Of a DNA stretch of 64,000 nt, positions 17,517 to 27,000 are shown piece by piece. The notes beneath the pieces were generated by a model. That model was not told where the DNA came from. It searched no databases and saw only the letters and a program-made list of their open reading frames with translations. A program made the translations under genes and the position numbers. This stretch comes from Marinobacter sp. F3R08 (lineage in GTDB: Bacteria; Pseudomonadota; Gammaproteobacteria; Pseudomonadales; Oleiphilaceae), in the NCBI RefSeq assembly GCF_018860425.1, contig NZ_JAHKPI010000025.1, positions 466,524-530,523 of the forward strand. Direction: 5' to 3'. Numbering within the stretch: the first letter of the stretch is position 1; the number at the start of each line of letters is the position of its first letter.

Positions 17517-18436
17517 GATTTTCTTCCGATGAATACGCCCAGGGTGTGACTTTGTCCCTTGCTCAGCACCCGGTAGTCGCTCGCGGCATTGGCAGTTTCT
17601 ACGCAGAGCATGGACTGCCACGCTGTATCTGGAAAATCGGAAAGCGTGGCTGCCTTGGCTGGGCCGGGGTTCCAGACTACGGTCGAGTCGCTGCCTACCG
17701 CCGTGAGTTTGCGGGTGGTTCGGGGTGTCACTATGGTCAGGGACTCGCCGCTTTCATAGATACGGTCCGTCTCGCCCTCAAAATACACCGGACCTTCCTG
17801 GTTACGGTATTCCCAGTTTTCCAGAGTGTCGATGTACTGACTGTTGCCAAGGCCAAGTATGCGGGTGCGTGTAATATCGATGGTTGGAAAATAGGTATGC
17901 AGCGCCTGGGAGAAGGCAAGAGGATCGTTAGCAAGGTTTGTGGTGGTCAGAGCGAGTTGGACGCCCCTGACAGAGAAACTGAAGGTTAGCAAAGCGAGGG
18001 CATGACCACTCCATGCATGGTGGAAATCCTCGTTGGCGTGCAATGACAGGCTGATCTCAACTTCATGAGCGCTTTCCCGGACGTCCTCGAGTTTCCAGAC
18101 CGCCGTACGGGCAAACCCGTGGGGACTGTCAGTGAGAATTCGTTTTCGTACTTCCGGGGCGTTACGCGCCGGGTCGCCAAACCATGGCCAACAGACCGGA
18201 ATGCCTCCCCGAATGGCACGGCCGGGTTCGTGCCGGGCGGTTGGGCTCATCCAAAGCCAGTCGGATTCATCCTGCGGTTTGAAGCTCGCCAGGTGGGCGC
18301 CCTGTAGGAACAATGTCGCCTGAAAAAGAGGGTGGTGCACCTCAAGGGCTTCCAGTTGCCCAATAATTTTCCAGCGTGTGAAGGACCATTGGCTCGGTGA
18401 AAGGGAAATCGGTGGCCTGTTACTGCTCTCTGACAT
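17513..18436 (-). CDS. D-hexose-6-phosphate mutarotase (YeaD-like)
   Basis: A 307-residue aldose-1-epimerase-like protein. Family features are FLQGAHLASF, the substrate loop RAIRGGIPVCWPWFGD, SPHGFART with the catalytic-type His, and TYFPTIDITRTRILGL toward the C-terminal half. YeaD-type enzymes interconvert alpha and beta anomers of hexose 6-phosphates in the cytoplasm. It is the first gene of a three-gene minus-strand operon with four-base overlaps. The link to the lipid acyltransferase and epimerase may be co-transcription only. Confidence 0.85.
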   Translation of the reverse strand: MSESSNRPPISLSPSQWSFTRWKIIGQLEALEVHHPLFQATLFLQGAHLASFKPQDESDWLWMSPTARHEPGRAIRGGIPVCWPWFGDPARNAPEVRKRILTDSPHGFARTAVWKLEDVRESAHEVEISLSLHANEDFHHAWSGHALALLTFSFSVRGVQLALTTTNLANDPLAFSQALHTYFPTIDITRTRILGLGNSQYIDTLENWEYRNQEGPVYFEGETDRIYESGESLTIVTPRTTRKLTAVGSDSTVVWNPGPAKAATLSDFPDTAWQSMLCVETANAASDYRVLSKGQSHTLGVFIGRKS

Positions 18437-18554
18437 GATTATCTGCTGCGTAAAGCCGGTTAAGTGTAAGTGCCTATCCAGAGAGTAAATTAAAACTGCC
18501 TTTCCGGCGAGAATTGCGCCTAAAATACGTTCAAAATGTATACGAGGTCCGTCG

Positions 18555-19328
18555 ATGGAAACGCCGGTAGTTGCTCTTCTTCATGACCCGCTTAAGACCC
18601 CGGTCCCTGATTCTCAGGTCGCGTCTGTGCAAAAGACTCAGACTGCGGTTGCCGGGAGTGATGTCCCGCCACTGAATCTGAAACCGAATCAACGTGAAGT
18701 ATTGTCAGAGGCCTGGCTGGATGAGTTGGCTCTCGGATTGAGTGAACATGGCTGGATGTCTCTGGATGCCCGGTCACGGTTGGGTATTAACCTGCTGGCG
18801 GCACTGAAACACGAAGTTCAGATCCTGGATCGTACCGATGCCATGAAAAAAGCGGGCATTGGTCGCGGTAGTGATCTGGTTCGTGACCGTACCGTGCGTC
18901 GTGACCGGATCGCGTGGCTGCAGGGTGTCACAGCGCCTCAGGCGGCGCTGTTTGAATTTTTTGAGACTATTCGTCAGGGGCTTAACCAGAGGTTGTTTCT
19001 GGGGTTGAAGCGGTTCGAAACCCATTACGCTACGTATCATTCGGGTGATTTCTATAAAAAGCATCTGGACAGTTTCAAGGGCAGGGCGTCTCGGGTGGTC
19101 AGTCTGGTGTTGTATTTGAATGAAGAGTGGCAGGCTGCTGATGGCGGTGCTCTGCAGGTGTTCAATCGCGATAATGAACACGAGGTTTGTGGCGTCGTGT
19201 TGCCAGAGATTGGGCGCATGGCATTGTTCATGAGTGAGGAGGTGCCTCATGAGGTGCTGCCGGCAAACCGTACCCGGTACAGCCTGGCCTGCTGGTTCCG
19301 TCAGGATGAGGTGCCTTTGCCATTATAG
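18555..19328 (+). CDS. 2OG-Fe(II) oxygenase, prolyl-hydroxylase-like
   Basis: A 257-residue protein with a P4H/SM-20-type double-stranded beta helix in its second half. The iron ligands appear to be His and Asp in FYKKHLDSF and the distal His in EVPHEVLP. The 2-oxoglutarate arginine is in RYSLACWFR. The first 60 residues are polar and poorly conserved in appearance. The class hydroxylates prolines or other residues in proteins using oxygen and 2-oxoglutarate; the target is unknown. It has its own start with a GAGG ribosome site seven bases upstream and sits alone between the mutarotase operon and ffs. Confidence 0.85.
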   Translation: METPVVALLHDPLKTPVPDSQVASVQKTQTAVAGSDVPPLNLKPNQREVLSEAWLDELALGLSEHGWMSLDARSRLGINLLAALKHEVQILDRTDAMKKAGIGRGSDLVRDRTVRRDRIAWLQGVTAPQAALFEFFETIRQGLNQRLFLGLKRFETHYATYHSGDFYKKHLDSFKGRASRVVSLVLYLNEEWQAADGGALQVFNRDNEHEVCGVVLPEIGRMALFMSEEVPHEVLPANRTRYSLACWFRQDEVPLPL

Positions 19329-19362
19329 GAAGAGGCATACAGGCGGCCATCCCGATTTGTCA

Positions 19363-19391
19363 TTGTAGTCCGCAAACCCTTTTGCTAATAT
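19363..19391 (+). promoter_or_regulatory. Probable sigma-70 promoter of ffs
   Basis: TTGTAG at 19363-19368 and TAATAT at 19386-19391 are separated by 17 bases. A GCGCGCC stretch follows, as in many stable-RNA promoters. Transcription would begin near 19398-19400, giving a 5' leader of about 30 bases before mature SRP RNA. Confidence 0.55.
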
Positions 19392-19430
19392 GCGCGCCGC
19401 TTTCAGGGAATTGTCCTGAAACGCCGTTAT

Positions 19431-19543
19431 GGTGGCTCCATTGGTGCCTCCGCAACATGAAACCGTGAACCCGGTCAGGCCCGGAAGGGAGCAGCCGAAG
19501 CGGTGGAATTGTGTGCCGGGGTGTCGCTGATGGAGTCACCCCC
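19431..19543 (+). ncRNA. ffs: Signal recognition particle RNA (4.5S)
   Basis: The conserved SRP hairpin tip is present: the GGTCAGGCCCGGAAGGGAGC block, GCAGCC, and on the return strand GTGTGCCGGGGTGT. The ends pair over ten positions (GGTGGCTCCA with TGGAGTCACC, one G-T pair), giving a molecule of about 110 bases like E. coli 4.5S RNA. A run of five Ts follows the 3' end at 19545. It binds Ffh to deliver inner-membrane proteins. The rest of the 19329-19696 gap holds only the promoter, this gene and unremarkable sequence. The position just upstream of dnaX is common in gammaproteobacteria. Confidence 0.95.
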
Positions 19544-19696
19544 AGTTTTTCTCCTCTGTATTAAACTGCCCCGATTTCTCTCTGATACCTCGCTGATAGG
19601 GCTGCCTTTTTCTCCCTTATCGGGGCTTAACTCTGCTTCTTATAACTCTGTGTCCATGCTAAGGTTAAACCCGTTTTTCACTGCAGTTGGCGGAAC

Positions 19697-21634
19697 ATGA
19701 GCTACCAGGTACTTGCCCGTAAATGGCGCCCACGCACCTTCGAAGATATGGTGGGTCAGGAACACGTGCTCCAGGCGTTGATCCACGCCCTGGAGAGTCA
19801 GCGTCTTCATCATGCATATCTGTTCACCGGCACCCGTGGGGTAGGTAAGACAACCATCGGCCGGCTGCTCGCTCGTTGCCTTAACTGCGAAACCGGAATT
19901 ACTCCCACTCCCTGCGGTGAATGTTCAAGCTGTCAGGAGATTCAGGAAGGCCGGTTTGTGGATCTGATTGAAATTGACGCCGCCTCTCGCACGGGCGTTG
20001 ATGACATGCGTGAGCTGACAGATAACGTGCAGTACGCGCCCACCCGCGGCCGCTACAAAGTGTACCTCATCGATGAGGTGCACATGTTGACCAATCAGTC
20101 GTTCAATGCCTTCCTGAAGACCCTTGAAGAGCCACCGGAACACGTCAAGTTCCTGCTGGCCACGACCGACCCCCAGAAGTTGCCAGTTACCGTGCTTTCC
20201 CGGTGCCTGCAGTTCAATCTCAAGCGTATGACACCGGAACACATCGCGGGCCATCTACGGCATGTGCTGGGGGCCGAGGCGATTCCTTTCGAGGAACCGG
20301 CTCTGTGGCTGTTGGCGCGAGCGGCTGATGGCAGTATGCGCGATGCATTGAGTCTGACGGATCAGGCTATTTCCTTTGGCAACCAGAAATTGGCTGCCAG
20401 TGATGTCAGCAACATGTTGGGCACAATTGATCAGCGTGACATTGAGCGACTTGTGAATGCGCTCGTTGACAGCGACGGACCGGCTTTGCTGGCGGAAATA
20501 AGCCGCATTTCAGATTTTGCGCCGGATTACAGTGTGATCCTGGCGGATTTTCTTTCGCTTTTTCACCGGATTACCATGGAACAGGTTGTTCCTGGCAGTG
20601 CCGATAATGCTCTTGGCGATGCCGAGCAGGTTCAGGCGCTGGCCCGCAGGCTTAGTGCCGAGGACGCCCAGCTTTTCTACCAGTCTGCGCTGATTGGTCG
20701 CAAGGATCTTGCTATTACGCCGGATGCCCGGATGGGCTTCGAAATGACCTTGCTTCGGATGCTTGCATTCCGTCCCGGTGCAGATCGCCGGGAACCGCCC
20801 GCCAGAAGCTTGGGAGGTCCCACCGCGGCCTCCGAGCCCCGTGATGAGCCTGACCCGGCGCCAGCGCCACAGGTTAAGTCCGAGTCGGAATTATCCCAGC
20901 CTGAACCTGAGTCGCCACCGAGCGTGGCGACGAATGAAGCCGATGAGAAGAGCGAAGCCTCGATTCCGCCGGAGCCCGATTCCGCGCCGCAAACTGCTCC
21001 GGCTGTGGATGAGGAGGATCCGGCCTGGCTGGCAAGCCTGGATGCGCAGGCGCAGTCGGCTGAGGGGTATGATGAAAGTTATCCCCCGGCGGATGAAGCC
21101 GTTGTTGGCGGGTCAGGTGCAGACGAGTCTGTGATGGCTGCCCCTCCCGAGCCAGTTGCTCAGCCCGATACGGATCAGGTTTCGCCTGTGGTAGAGGTGC
21201 AGGAGCAGTCTGACGAAGAGGCAGACCCTGCCGTTGAGCCGGAAGGTGAGTTTGTCTGGCAACGGGATTTCAGGCGACTCGGCATTGTCGGCATGCCAGG
21301 TAACCTCGCGAGCCACGGAGCCATGTCGCGGGATGGAGATTCAATTTGTCTTACCATAGATGAAGGGCACGCCAGGCTATTGAACAGCCGCCACGAGGAA
21401 AAAATCCTGGCTGCCTTGAGAAACCGGTTCGGCGACTCCATTCAGTTGCGTATAGAGAACGGAGATCCGGGTCCCCATACGCCTGCAGCTTACGAAGAGC
21501 GGCAGCGAAAGGCTCGCCAGGAGGCCGCAGAAGCATCCATTCGCAAGGATCCGATCGTAAAATCTATCGTCGAACGATTTGAGGCGCGGGTAGTCGATGA
21601 AAGTATCCGTCCGGCCGAGACAGGAAGGAGATAA
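19697..21634 (+). CDS. dnaX: DNA polymerase III tau subunit (DnaX)
   Basis: A 645-residue clamp-loader ATPase. Domain I has YLFTGTRGVGKTTIGR (Walker A), the four-cysteine zinc site (CLNCETGITPTPCGECSSC) and YLIDEVHML (Walker B), followed by SRCLQF (arginine finger region). After residue 365 comes a proline- and glutamate-rich linker of about 160 residues, then a conserved C-terminal tau domain beginning VWQRDFRRLGIVGM. No A AAA AAG-type slippery heptamer was seen, so a gamma form made by frameshift as in E. coli is not supported here. Confidence 0.97.
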   Translation: MSYQVLARKWRPRTFEDMVGQEHVLQALIHALESQRLHHAYLFTGTRGVGKTTIGRLLARCLNCETGITPTPCGECSSCQEIQEGRFVDLIEIDAASRTGVDDMRELTDNVQYAPTRGRYKVYLIDEVHMLTNQSFNAFLKTLEEPPEHVKFLLATTDPQKLPVTVLSRCLQFNLKRMTPEHIAGHLRHVLGAEAIPFEEPALWLLARAADGSMRDALSLTDQAISFGNQKLAASDVSNMLGTIDQRDIERLVNALVDSDGPALLAEISRISDFAPDYSVILADFLSLFHRITMEQVVPGSADNALGDAEQVQALARRLSAEDAQLFYQSALIGRKDLAITPDARMGFEMTLLRMLAFRPGADRREPPARSLGGPTAASEPRDEPDPAPAPQVKSESELSQPEPESPPSVATNEADEKSEASIPPEPDSAPQTAPAVDEEDPAWLASLDAQAQSAEGYDESYPPADEAVVGGSGADESVMAAPPEPVAQPDTDQVSPVVEVQEQSDEEADPAVEPEGEFVWQRDFRRLGIVGMPGNLASHGAMSRDGDSICLTIDEGHARLLNSRHEEKILAALRNRFGDSIQLRIENGDPGPHTPAAYEERQRKARQEAAEASIRKDPIVKSIVERFEARVVDESIRPAETGRR

Positions 21635-21637
21635 GCT

Positions 21638-21961
21638 ATGATGAACAATATGGGCGACATGATGAAAAAAGCCCAGAAAATGCAAGAAGAGATGCAGAAG
21701 GCTCAGGAAGAAATAGCCAAGGCCGAGGTGACGGGCGAGTCCGGAGCCGGACTGGTTAAAGTAACCATGAATGGTCGTCATGATGTTCGCAAAGTGGATA
21801 TCGACCCATCTCTGATGTCCGAAGAAAAGGATATTCTGGAAGACCTTCTTGCCGCAGCAGTAAATGACGCTGTACGGCGTGTCGAAGCAAACCAGAAAGA
21901 GAAAATGTCCGGGATGATGTCTGGCATGGGCCTGCCGCCCGGTTTCAAGATGCCGTTCTGA
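21638..21961 (+). CDS. ybaB: Nucleoid-associated protein YbaB/EbfC
   Basis: A 107-residue protein of the YbaB/EbfC family. It opens with a methionine- and lysine-rich helix ([20 protein letters not shown]), then the core strand [22 protein letters not shown], and ends [12 protein letters not shown]. These small dimers bind DNA and condense it. It starts three bases after the dnaX stop, with a strong AAGGAG site eight bases upstream, and is followed by recR, the conserved dnaX-ybaB-recR order. Confidence 0.96.
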   Translation: MMNNMGDMMKKAQKMQEEMQKAQEEIAKAEVTGESGAGLVKVTMNGRHDVRKVDIDPSLMSEEKDILEDLLAAAVNDAVRRVEANQKEKMSGMMSGMGLPPGFKMPF

Positions 21962-21992
21962 ATTTCATACTGCCGTTGTTTGAGGACCTTTC

Positions 21993-22595
21993 ATGGCGTT
22001 CAGCCCGCTGGTTGATGAGCTTGTAGAATCACTGCGTTGCCTGCCTGGGGTTGGCCAGAAGACAGCGCAGCGTATGGCTTTCCATCTGTTGGAGCGAGGT
22101 CGCTCTGGGGGCGCCCGGTTGTCCGAGGCGTTGAGCCAGGCCATGAGTGGTGTCCGGCGCTGCGAAAGCTGTCAGAACTTTGCAGACACTGAACTCTGCG
22201 GTATCTGTGAGAACCCTCAACGGCACACAGGAACTTTGTGTGTGGTTGAAAGTCCCTCGGATCTCCTGGCCATAGAGCAGGCCGGTGACTACCGGGGCGG
22301 CTACTTTGTACTGATGGGGCATTTATCTCCCATTGATGGTGTGGGCCCGGAAGAAATCGGCATTGACCGGTTGCTGAAGAGGGTTCGCGACGAAGGTATA
22401 ACAGAGCTGATTCTGGCTACTAACCCAACCGTAGAAGGTGAGGCAACTGCTCACTACATCGCTGATTGCCTCGACGACCGGGGCGTTCTGATTACCCGAT
22501 TGGCCCATGGCATACCGGTTGGCGGAGAGTTAGGTTATGTCGATGGCTTTACCCTGACTCACGCATTCCGCGGCCGCAAGCCGTTGTCCGACTGA
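21993..22595 (+). CDS. recR: Recombination protein RecR
   Basis: A 200-residue protein. It has the N-terminal helix-hairpin-helix ([18 protein letters not shown]), a four-cysteine zinc finger ([16 protein letters not shown]) and a Toprim domain beginning [15 protein letters not shown], with [18 protein letters not shown] and the C-terminal Walker B-like region. RecR works with RecF and RecO to load RecA on gapped DNA. Length equals that of the family. Confidence 0.97.
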   Translation: MAFSPLVDELVESLRCLPGVGQKTAQRMAFHLLERGRSGGARLSEALSQAMSGVRRCESCQNFADTELCGICENPQRHTGTLCVVESPSDLLAIEQAGDYRGGYFVLMGHLSPIDGVGPEEIGIDRLLKRVRDEGITELILATNPTVEGEATAHYIADCLDDRGVLITRLAHGIPVGGELGYVDGFTLTHAFRGRKPLSD

Positions 22596-22620
22596 ATCTG
22601 ACCGAACAACCCTACCAGGC

Positions 22621-23784
22621 ATGTTTATGGATATTTCTGCCCAGGCCGCCACGGCTGTTGACGTTCCTCCGGCTCCAGACAGCATTCAATGGGTCCGGGA
22701 TCCGGAGGCGTTGAACCACTGGCTGGATCGTGCACCAGGCAAGCCTCTGGCTCTGGACACCGAATTCGAGCGGGTAAGCACCTTTTACCCGATACCGGGG
22801 CTGGTTCAGTTGGGGCTGGACGGCGAGTTCTGCCTGGTTGACCCTTCCGTTGCCGAGCAATCCCGACGTTTCCGGGAGGTGCTGGTCGACTCTGATACGC
22901 CAAAACTGTTATACGCCATGAGCGAAGACCTGGAACTATTTCGCCAGTGGCTTGGACTCCGGCCTGCTGGTGTGATCGATCTCCAGATCGGTGCTGCGAT
23001 GGCAGGAGCGGGGTTTTCCCTGGGATACGCCAGACTGGTTGAAACCCTGTTTGGGGAGGTTCTGGATAAGTCTGCCACGCGGTCTGACTGGCTGGCGAGA
23101 CCGCTCAGCGATGCCCAGCAGCGTTATGCGATTGACGATATCCGCTTTCTGGAGCCCATGCATCAGTGGGTCAGTGAATTACTGAACGCTCGTGGGCTGG
23201 CGTCAGCTCTGGTTGAGGAGTCGGCGCGATTTGCCAATGAGCTGGCAGGACAGGAAAATCCGGATAATCACTATCTCCGACTCAGGGGCGGGTGGACGCT
23301 CTCGGCTCAGCAACAAGGGGTGCTCAAGGAGCTGGTGCGCTGGCGAGAGCTGGAGTGTCAGCGCCTGGATCGGCCCAGAAACCGTGTAATGGCGGACGCG
23401 TTGTTAATTGCCATTGCCGAAAACCTGCCAGGCTCCCAGAAGGAACTTTCCAACATTCAGGGTGTGCCCTCTGGTGCGGTTCGTCGGTTCGGCGATACGC
23501 TGATTGAACTTGTGGGCCGGGGATCGACCGCGGATAATTCTGATCTTGAAAGAATTGCGCCACCCTTATCCCGGGAACAGCAGGCTTTCTATAAGCAATT
23601 AAAAAGACTATTCATGAAAGCCTCGCAAGAGGCTGATATTCCAATAGAATTGCTGGCACCCAGGAAACGTCTTGAGAAAGTTGTTCAGGTTCCTGACCTG
23701 GCACAACATGAATTTTTCCAGGGTTGGCGGGCGCAGATTCTTGCACCGGTTCGCGCTGATATCGAGGAACTATTGACGTCATGA
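22621..23784 (+). CDS. rnd: Ribonuclease D
   Basis: A 387-residue 3'-5' exoribonuclease. The DEDD catalytic domain shows PLALDTEFERV (exo I), LLYAMSEDLELF (exo II) and QQRYAIDDIRFL (exo III with Tyr and Asp). An HRDC domain follows around residues 220-290 (LKELVRWRELECQRLDRPRN), and a second helical domain ends the protein. It trims tRNA and other structured RNA 3' ends. ATGs at 22621 and 22627 are both possible. Its stop overlaps the ycgL start by four bases. Confidence 0.95.
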   Translation: MFMDISAQAATAVDVPPAPDSIQWVRDPEALNHWLDRAPGKPLALDTEFERVSTFYPIPGLVQLGLDGEFCLVDPSVAEQSRRFREVLVDSDTPKLLYAMSEDLELFRQWLGLRPAGVIDLQIGAAMAGAGFSLGYARLVETLFGEVLDKSATRSDWLARPLSDAQQRYAIDDIRFLEPMHQWVSELLNARGLASALVEESARFANELAGQENPDNHYLRLRGGWTLSAQQQGVLKELVRWRELECQRLDRPRNRVMADALLIAIAENLPGSQKELSNIQGVPSGAVRRFGDTLIELVGRGSTADNSDLERIAPPLSREQQAFYKQLKRLFMKASQEADIPIELLAPRKRLEKVVQVPDLAQHEFFQGWRAQILAPVRADIEELLTS

Positions 23785-24074
23785 AAGAACGGGAATTTGT
23801 CTCCGTTTTCCGGAGCAGCAAAAAGAACGACACCTATCTTTTTGTTCGCCGCGAACAGAAGTGGGAGGACCTTCCCGATAGCCTGAGAGGCATTTTCGGG
23901 AACCCGGTCCACTCCATGGATCTGGTGCTCACACCGGATCGAAAGTTGGCAAGAACAACCGGTAAGCAGGTGCTTGAAGCGATCGAGGAGAAAGACTTCT
24001 TTTTGCAGATGCCGGAAGAGCAGGAGAGTTACGTGGTGGACTTCAACCGCAAGCTGGATCAGCGTAATTCATGA
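23781..24074 (+). CDS. ycgL: YcgL-domain protein
   Basis: A 97-residue protein with the YcgL signature: VSVFRSSKKNDTYLFVRRE, LPDSLRGIFGNPVHSMDLVLTP and VLEAIEEKDFFLQMP. The family is widespread in gammaproteobacteria and often follows rnd. Its role is not established. It overlaps rnd and ycgN by four bases on either side, so all three are translationally coupled. Confidence 0.92.
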   Translation: MKEREFVSVFRSSKKNDTYLFVRREQKWEDLPDSLRGIFGNPVHSMDLVLTPDRKLARTTGKQVLEAIEEKDFFLQMPEEQESYVVDFNRKLDQRNS

Positions 24075-24517
24075 TTGCCCAGGTGCCTTTCTGGCAGCGC
24101 AAACGCCTCCATGAAATGACGCCGACGGAATGGGAATCCCTGTGTGATGGTTGCGGCAAGTGTTGTCTGAACAAACTTGAAGATGAAGATAGCGGTGAGG
24201 TTTACCACACCGACCTGGTTTGTCGTTTCATGGACGAGGAAACCTGCCAATGCACCGTTTATGAAGAACGTCTGCAGAAGGTGCCGGGGTGTACGGTGCT
24301 GACACCGGGCACGGTCAACGATTACCATTGGTTACCCTACACATGCGCTTATCGGACCCTGGCAGAGGGGCGTCCGCTGGCGGAATGGCATCCTCTACGA
24401 AGCGGGGATCCCGATTCGGTGCACGAAGCTGGCATTTCGATCCGCCACAAGGTGATTTCAGAGGATCGGGTGCCGGAAGAAGACTGGGAAGAACACATCA
24501 TTCACTGGGTCCTGTAA
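24071..24517 (+). CDS. ycgN: YcgN-family cysteine-cluster protein
   Basis: A 148-residue UPF0260 protein. The cysteine cluster is visible as CDGCGKCCLNKL near residues 27-40, then CRFMDEETCQCTVYEERL. This spacing resembles the CxxCxxCC metal-binding proteins and would hold iron or zinc. YPYTCAYRTLAEGRPLAEWHPL-type residues follow, as in family members. Function is unknown. It overlaps ycgL (ATGA) and the next gene (TAATG). Confidence 0.92.
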   Translation: MIAQVPFWQRKRLHEMTPTEWESLCDGCGKCCLNKLEDEDSGEVYHTDLVCRFMDEETCQCTVYEERLQKVPGCTVLTPGTVNDYHWLPYTCAYRTLAEGRPLAEWHPLRSGDPDSVHEAGISIRHKVISEDRVPEEDWEEHIIHWVL

Positions 24518-24861
24518 TGATTGATACTGACGCACATATGGCCTACGGGATTTTCTGGGCCGCCTACGCCATTGCCTTTGTTGTGTTCTTTTACATGATG
24601 AAGAGCCTGATCCGTTACCTTCCTTTCTATGGGGTTCGGACATTGATTCTCGCCGCTTTGGTGGCCTTGCTCCTTACACCGGTTGAGTCCCCGGAGCTGG
24701 CCGGTTGGTGGATTCCGGCCTGGTTATTTGGCGGATACGAAATGATTCTCGGTGATTCGGATGCCTCAGGTCAGGCATTGTTTAATCTCGGCCTGGCAGG
24801 ATTGGTGATGCTGCTGGTCTGGGTTCTGGACCTGGTTCGTTACCGTTTGGTGCGCAAATAG
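24517..24861 (+). CDS. Small inner-membrane protein
   Basis: A 114-residue protein starting at the ATG that overlaps the ycgN stop by one base. It has about four hydrophobic helices (near residues 9-30, 40-58, 64-75 and 86-105), and a short C-terminal cationic end (RYRLVRK). I recognise no domain. Its place between ycgN and a VWA membrane protein suggests co-transcription with the downstream genes; nothing in the sequence points to a function. Confidence 0.8.
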   Translation: MIDTDAHMAYGIFWAAYAIAFVVFFYMMKSLIRYLPFYGVRTLILAALVALLLTPVESPELAGWWIPAWLFGGYEMILGDSDASGQALFNLGLAGLVMLLVWVLDLVRYRLVRK

Positions 24862-24889
24862 CTCTGACATTCAGAAAAGGACAGACGCC

Positions 24890-26983
24890 TTGAGAGCGAT
24901 TACTTCGAGATGGTTAGGCCTGTTTGCGCTGATACTGGCGGTCAACTTGCCAGCCGGACTCAGTGCTCAGGACATTGACGATGTTCAATTGCCGGGGCAG
25001 TCGGACGTGCGGATCATTGTCGATATCTCGGGATCAATGAGACAGACCGATCCGAAAAATCTTCGCCAACCCGCAGTTCGTTTGCTTGCCCGGCTTTTGC
25101 CTGAGGGCGCGACCGCTGGTGTCTGGACGTTCGGGCAATACGTCAACATGCTGGTGCCCCACAGGGAAGTGGCTGACGAGTGGCGTGAAATGGCCATCCA
25201 GCGCTCAGCGCAGATCAATTCAGTGGCCCTTAGAACCAATCTTGGTGCCGCAATTGAAACGGCAAGTGATGACTATTTCACAGATGGTGATCTAAGTCGG
25301 TCCCATTTTATCCTGCTGACCGATGGGAAGGTCGATATCTCCGACGATTCGGCGACGAATAGTGCTGAAGAAAAGCGGATCTTGGATACGATTGTTGCCG
25401 ATCTTATTGAAAGGGGAGCCACGTTCCATCCGGTGGCTTTGTCCGAGGCCGCTGACACCGACTTTTTGAAAGCGCTGGCAACGGAATCCGGCGGTCGTTT
25501 TCAGGTTGCTGAAACGGCTGATGCTTTGAACCTGGCGTTCCTTCAGGCGCTGAATACGGCAGTGCCCCAGGAACAGATACCGATCGAGGGCAACGGCTTT
25601 TCAGTAGATGAGGGCGTGCGCGAATTTACCGCACTGATTTTTTGGGGAGAGTCTGAAACCTCAGAAACCCGTGAACTTGCACTGGTTCGCCCGGACAAGC
25701 AGATCGCGAGTCTTTCGGAAGTTCCCGACAACGTTCGCTGGGCAAGAGAAGCCGGTTACGACCTGATCACTGTCAGCGAGCCGTTGGCCGGGCAATGGAG
25801 TATTGACGGCGAGCTGGGTGAGGGCAGCCGCGTCACCGTGGTCAGCGATCTGAAAATGGTGGTAAGCCCTTTACCTCCGATGTTTATGGCAGATGACCCG
25901 CTGACTATCCGGGTTGGATTTTTCGAGGAGCAACAGAAAATCACCAATCCGGACTTCCTGAGTGTGATTGAGGTCAGCCTCAGTATCACATCGGAAGATG
26001 GCAGAAGCGGAACCAAGATTTTGTCTGGTGAACAGCCTCCGGAAGATGGTACGTACCGTGATTCGGTGAGTCGTTTGCCGGCCGAAGGCCTCTATACTTT
26101 TGATGTGATTGCCGATGGCCAGACCTTCAGTCGGAAATTTAGCGCCACGGTCGGGTTCAGTGTGCCTGAAGGCACCGAGGCACCGCCGGAAGCGGTTGCG
26201 GGGCCGGCTGAGTCGGCACCCCCGGAACCTGAAGCACCGGAAGCAGAGCCTGAACCGGACATTGCGTCACCCATTGATGTCAGTCAGGTGGAGGAGCCGG
26301 TTACAGACGAGCCCGCTCCGGCACCCGCTGAGCCCGAGGGATCGGACGCCGATTTTTCAGTGCCCTTGTGGGCCTATGGCGCTGCAGGTGGTGGACTCGT
26401 TGTAATTGCTGGCCTGATCTGGTTTGCACTTCGCAGGCGCAAGCATCGCCAGCAGGAGCAGGCTAAAGCCGCTGCTGAACGCGACACGCTGGATGATCTA
26501 CAGGATGAATCCGAACCACCGGAGCCAGAGCCAGTCGCACTACCAGAAGAGCCAGAAGAACCTGAGATAGAGGATGATCTGGAATCCGTGGAGATACCGG
26601 AGGTCACCGAGGAACCGGCAGAGGACGATATGGCCCAACTGGAAGCCGTGATCGACGAACACGAGGCGACTCTGCAGGCTGAAGACGAGGCGCTTCCAGA
26701 CACGGACGATGACTCCGTCGACGAGTCGTTAGAAGATATTCCGGTAGCCGATACGCCAGTGGAGGTAGAGCCCGCGGATGTGGATGACGTTATCCCGGAG
26801 CTGGAGGATATCGCCGATCCCTCTGACGCTGATGCGGCTGAAGATGATGACGAAGAAGAGTTCGGACTGGATGATTTCGATCTGTCCGAGTTCGATGATT
26901 TACCCGATTACGATCAGGATGAGTCCGGGTTACCCGAAGACGATCCAGGAACGAAAACTGACCAGAAAGACGAGAAAAAATAA
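24890..26983 (+). CDS. VWA-domain membrane protein (TIGR03503-like) with acidic tail
   Basis: A 697-residue protein starting at TTG, with an AAAAGGA site nine bases upstream. A signal peptide (1-26) is followed by a periplasmic von Willebrand A domain with the MIDAS motif DISGS at 45-49 and LLTDGK later. A proline/glutamate-rich linker covers about 425-487. One membrane helix (about 490-512, WAYGAAGGGLVVIAGLIWFAL) is followed by RRRK, so the last 180 residues are cytoplasmic. That tail is extremely rich in Asp and Glu. Layout matches a VWA family of marine gammaproteobacteria. It is followed after 17 bp by a MoxR ATPase, its probable partner. Confidence 0.82.
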   Translation: MRAITSRWLGLFALILAVNLPAGLSAQDIDDVQLPGQSDVRIIVDISGSMRQTDPKNLRQPAVRLLARLLPEGATAGVWTFGQYVNMLVPHREVADEWREMAIQRSAQINSVALRTNLGAAIETASDDYFTDGDLSRSHFILLTDGKVDISDDSATNSAEEKRILDTIVADLIERGATFHPVALSEAADTDFLKALATESGGRFQVAETADALNLAFLQALNTAVPQEQIPIEGNGFSVDEGVREFTALIFWGESETSETRELALVRPDKQIASLSEVPDNVRWAREAGYDLITVSEPLAGQWSIDGELGEGSRVTVVSDLKMVVSPLPPMFMADDPLTIRVGFFEEQQKITNPDFLSVIEVSLSITSEDGRSGTKILSGEQPPEDGTYRDSVSRLPAEGLYTFDVIADGQTFSRKFSATVGFSVPEGTEAPPEAVAGPAESAPPEPEAPEAEPEPDIASPIDVSQVEEPVTDEPAPAPAEPEGSDADFSVPLWAYGAAGGGLVVIAGLIWFALRRRKHRQQEQAKAAAERDTLDDLQDESEPPEPEPVALPEEPEEPEIEDDLESVEIPEVTEEPAEDDMAQLEAVIDEHEATLQAEDEALPDTDDDSVDESLEDIPVADTPVEVEPADVDDVIPELEDIADPSDADAAEDDDEEEFGLDDFDLSEFDDLPDYDQDESGLPEDDPGTKTDQKDEKK

Positions 26984-27000
26984 CTAACAGGATCCAGACC

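Noticed and set aside
21393-21402. A6 run in dnaX as a frameshift site for a gamma subunit
   Set aside because: The codon phase is GAA AAA ATC, not A AAA AAG, and it lies near the end of the tau domain, too late to give a gamma protein.
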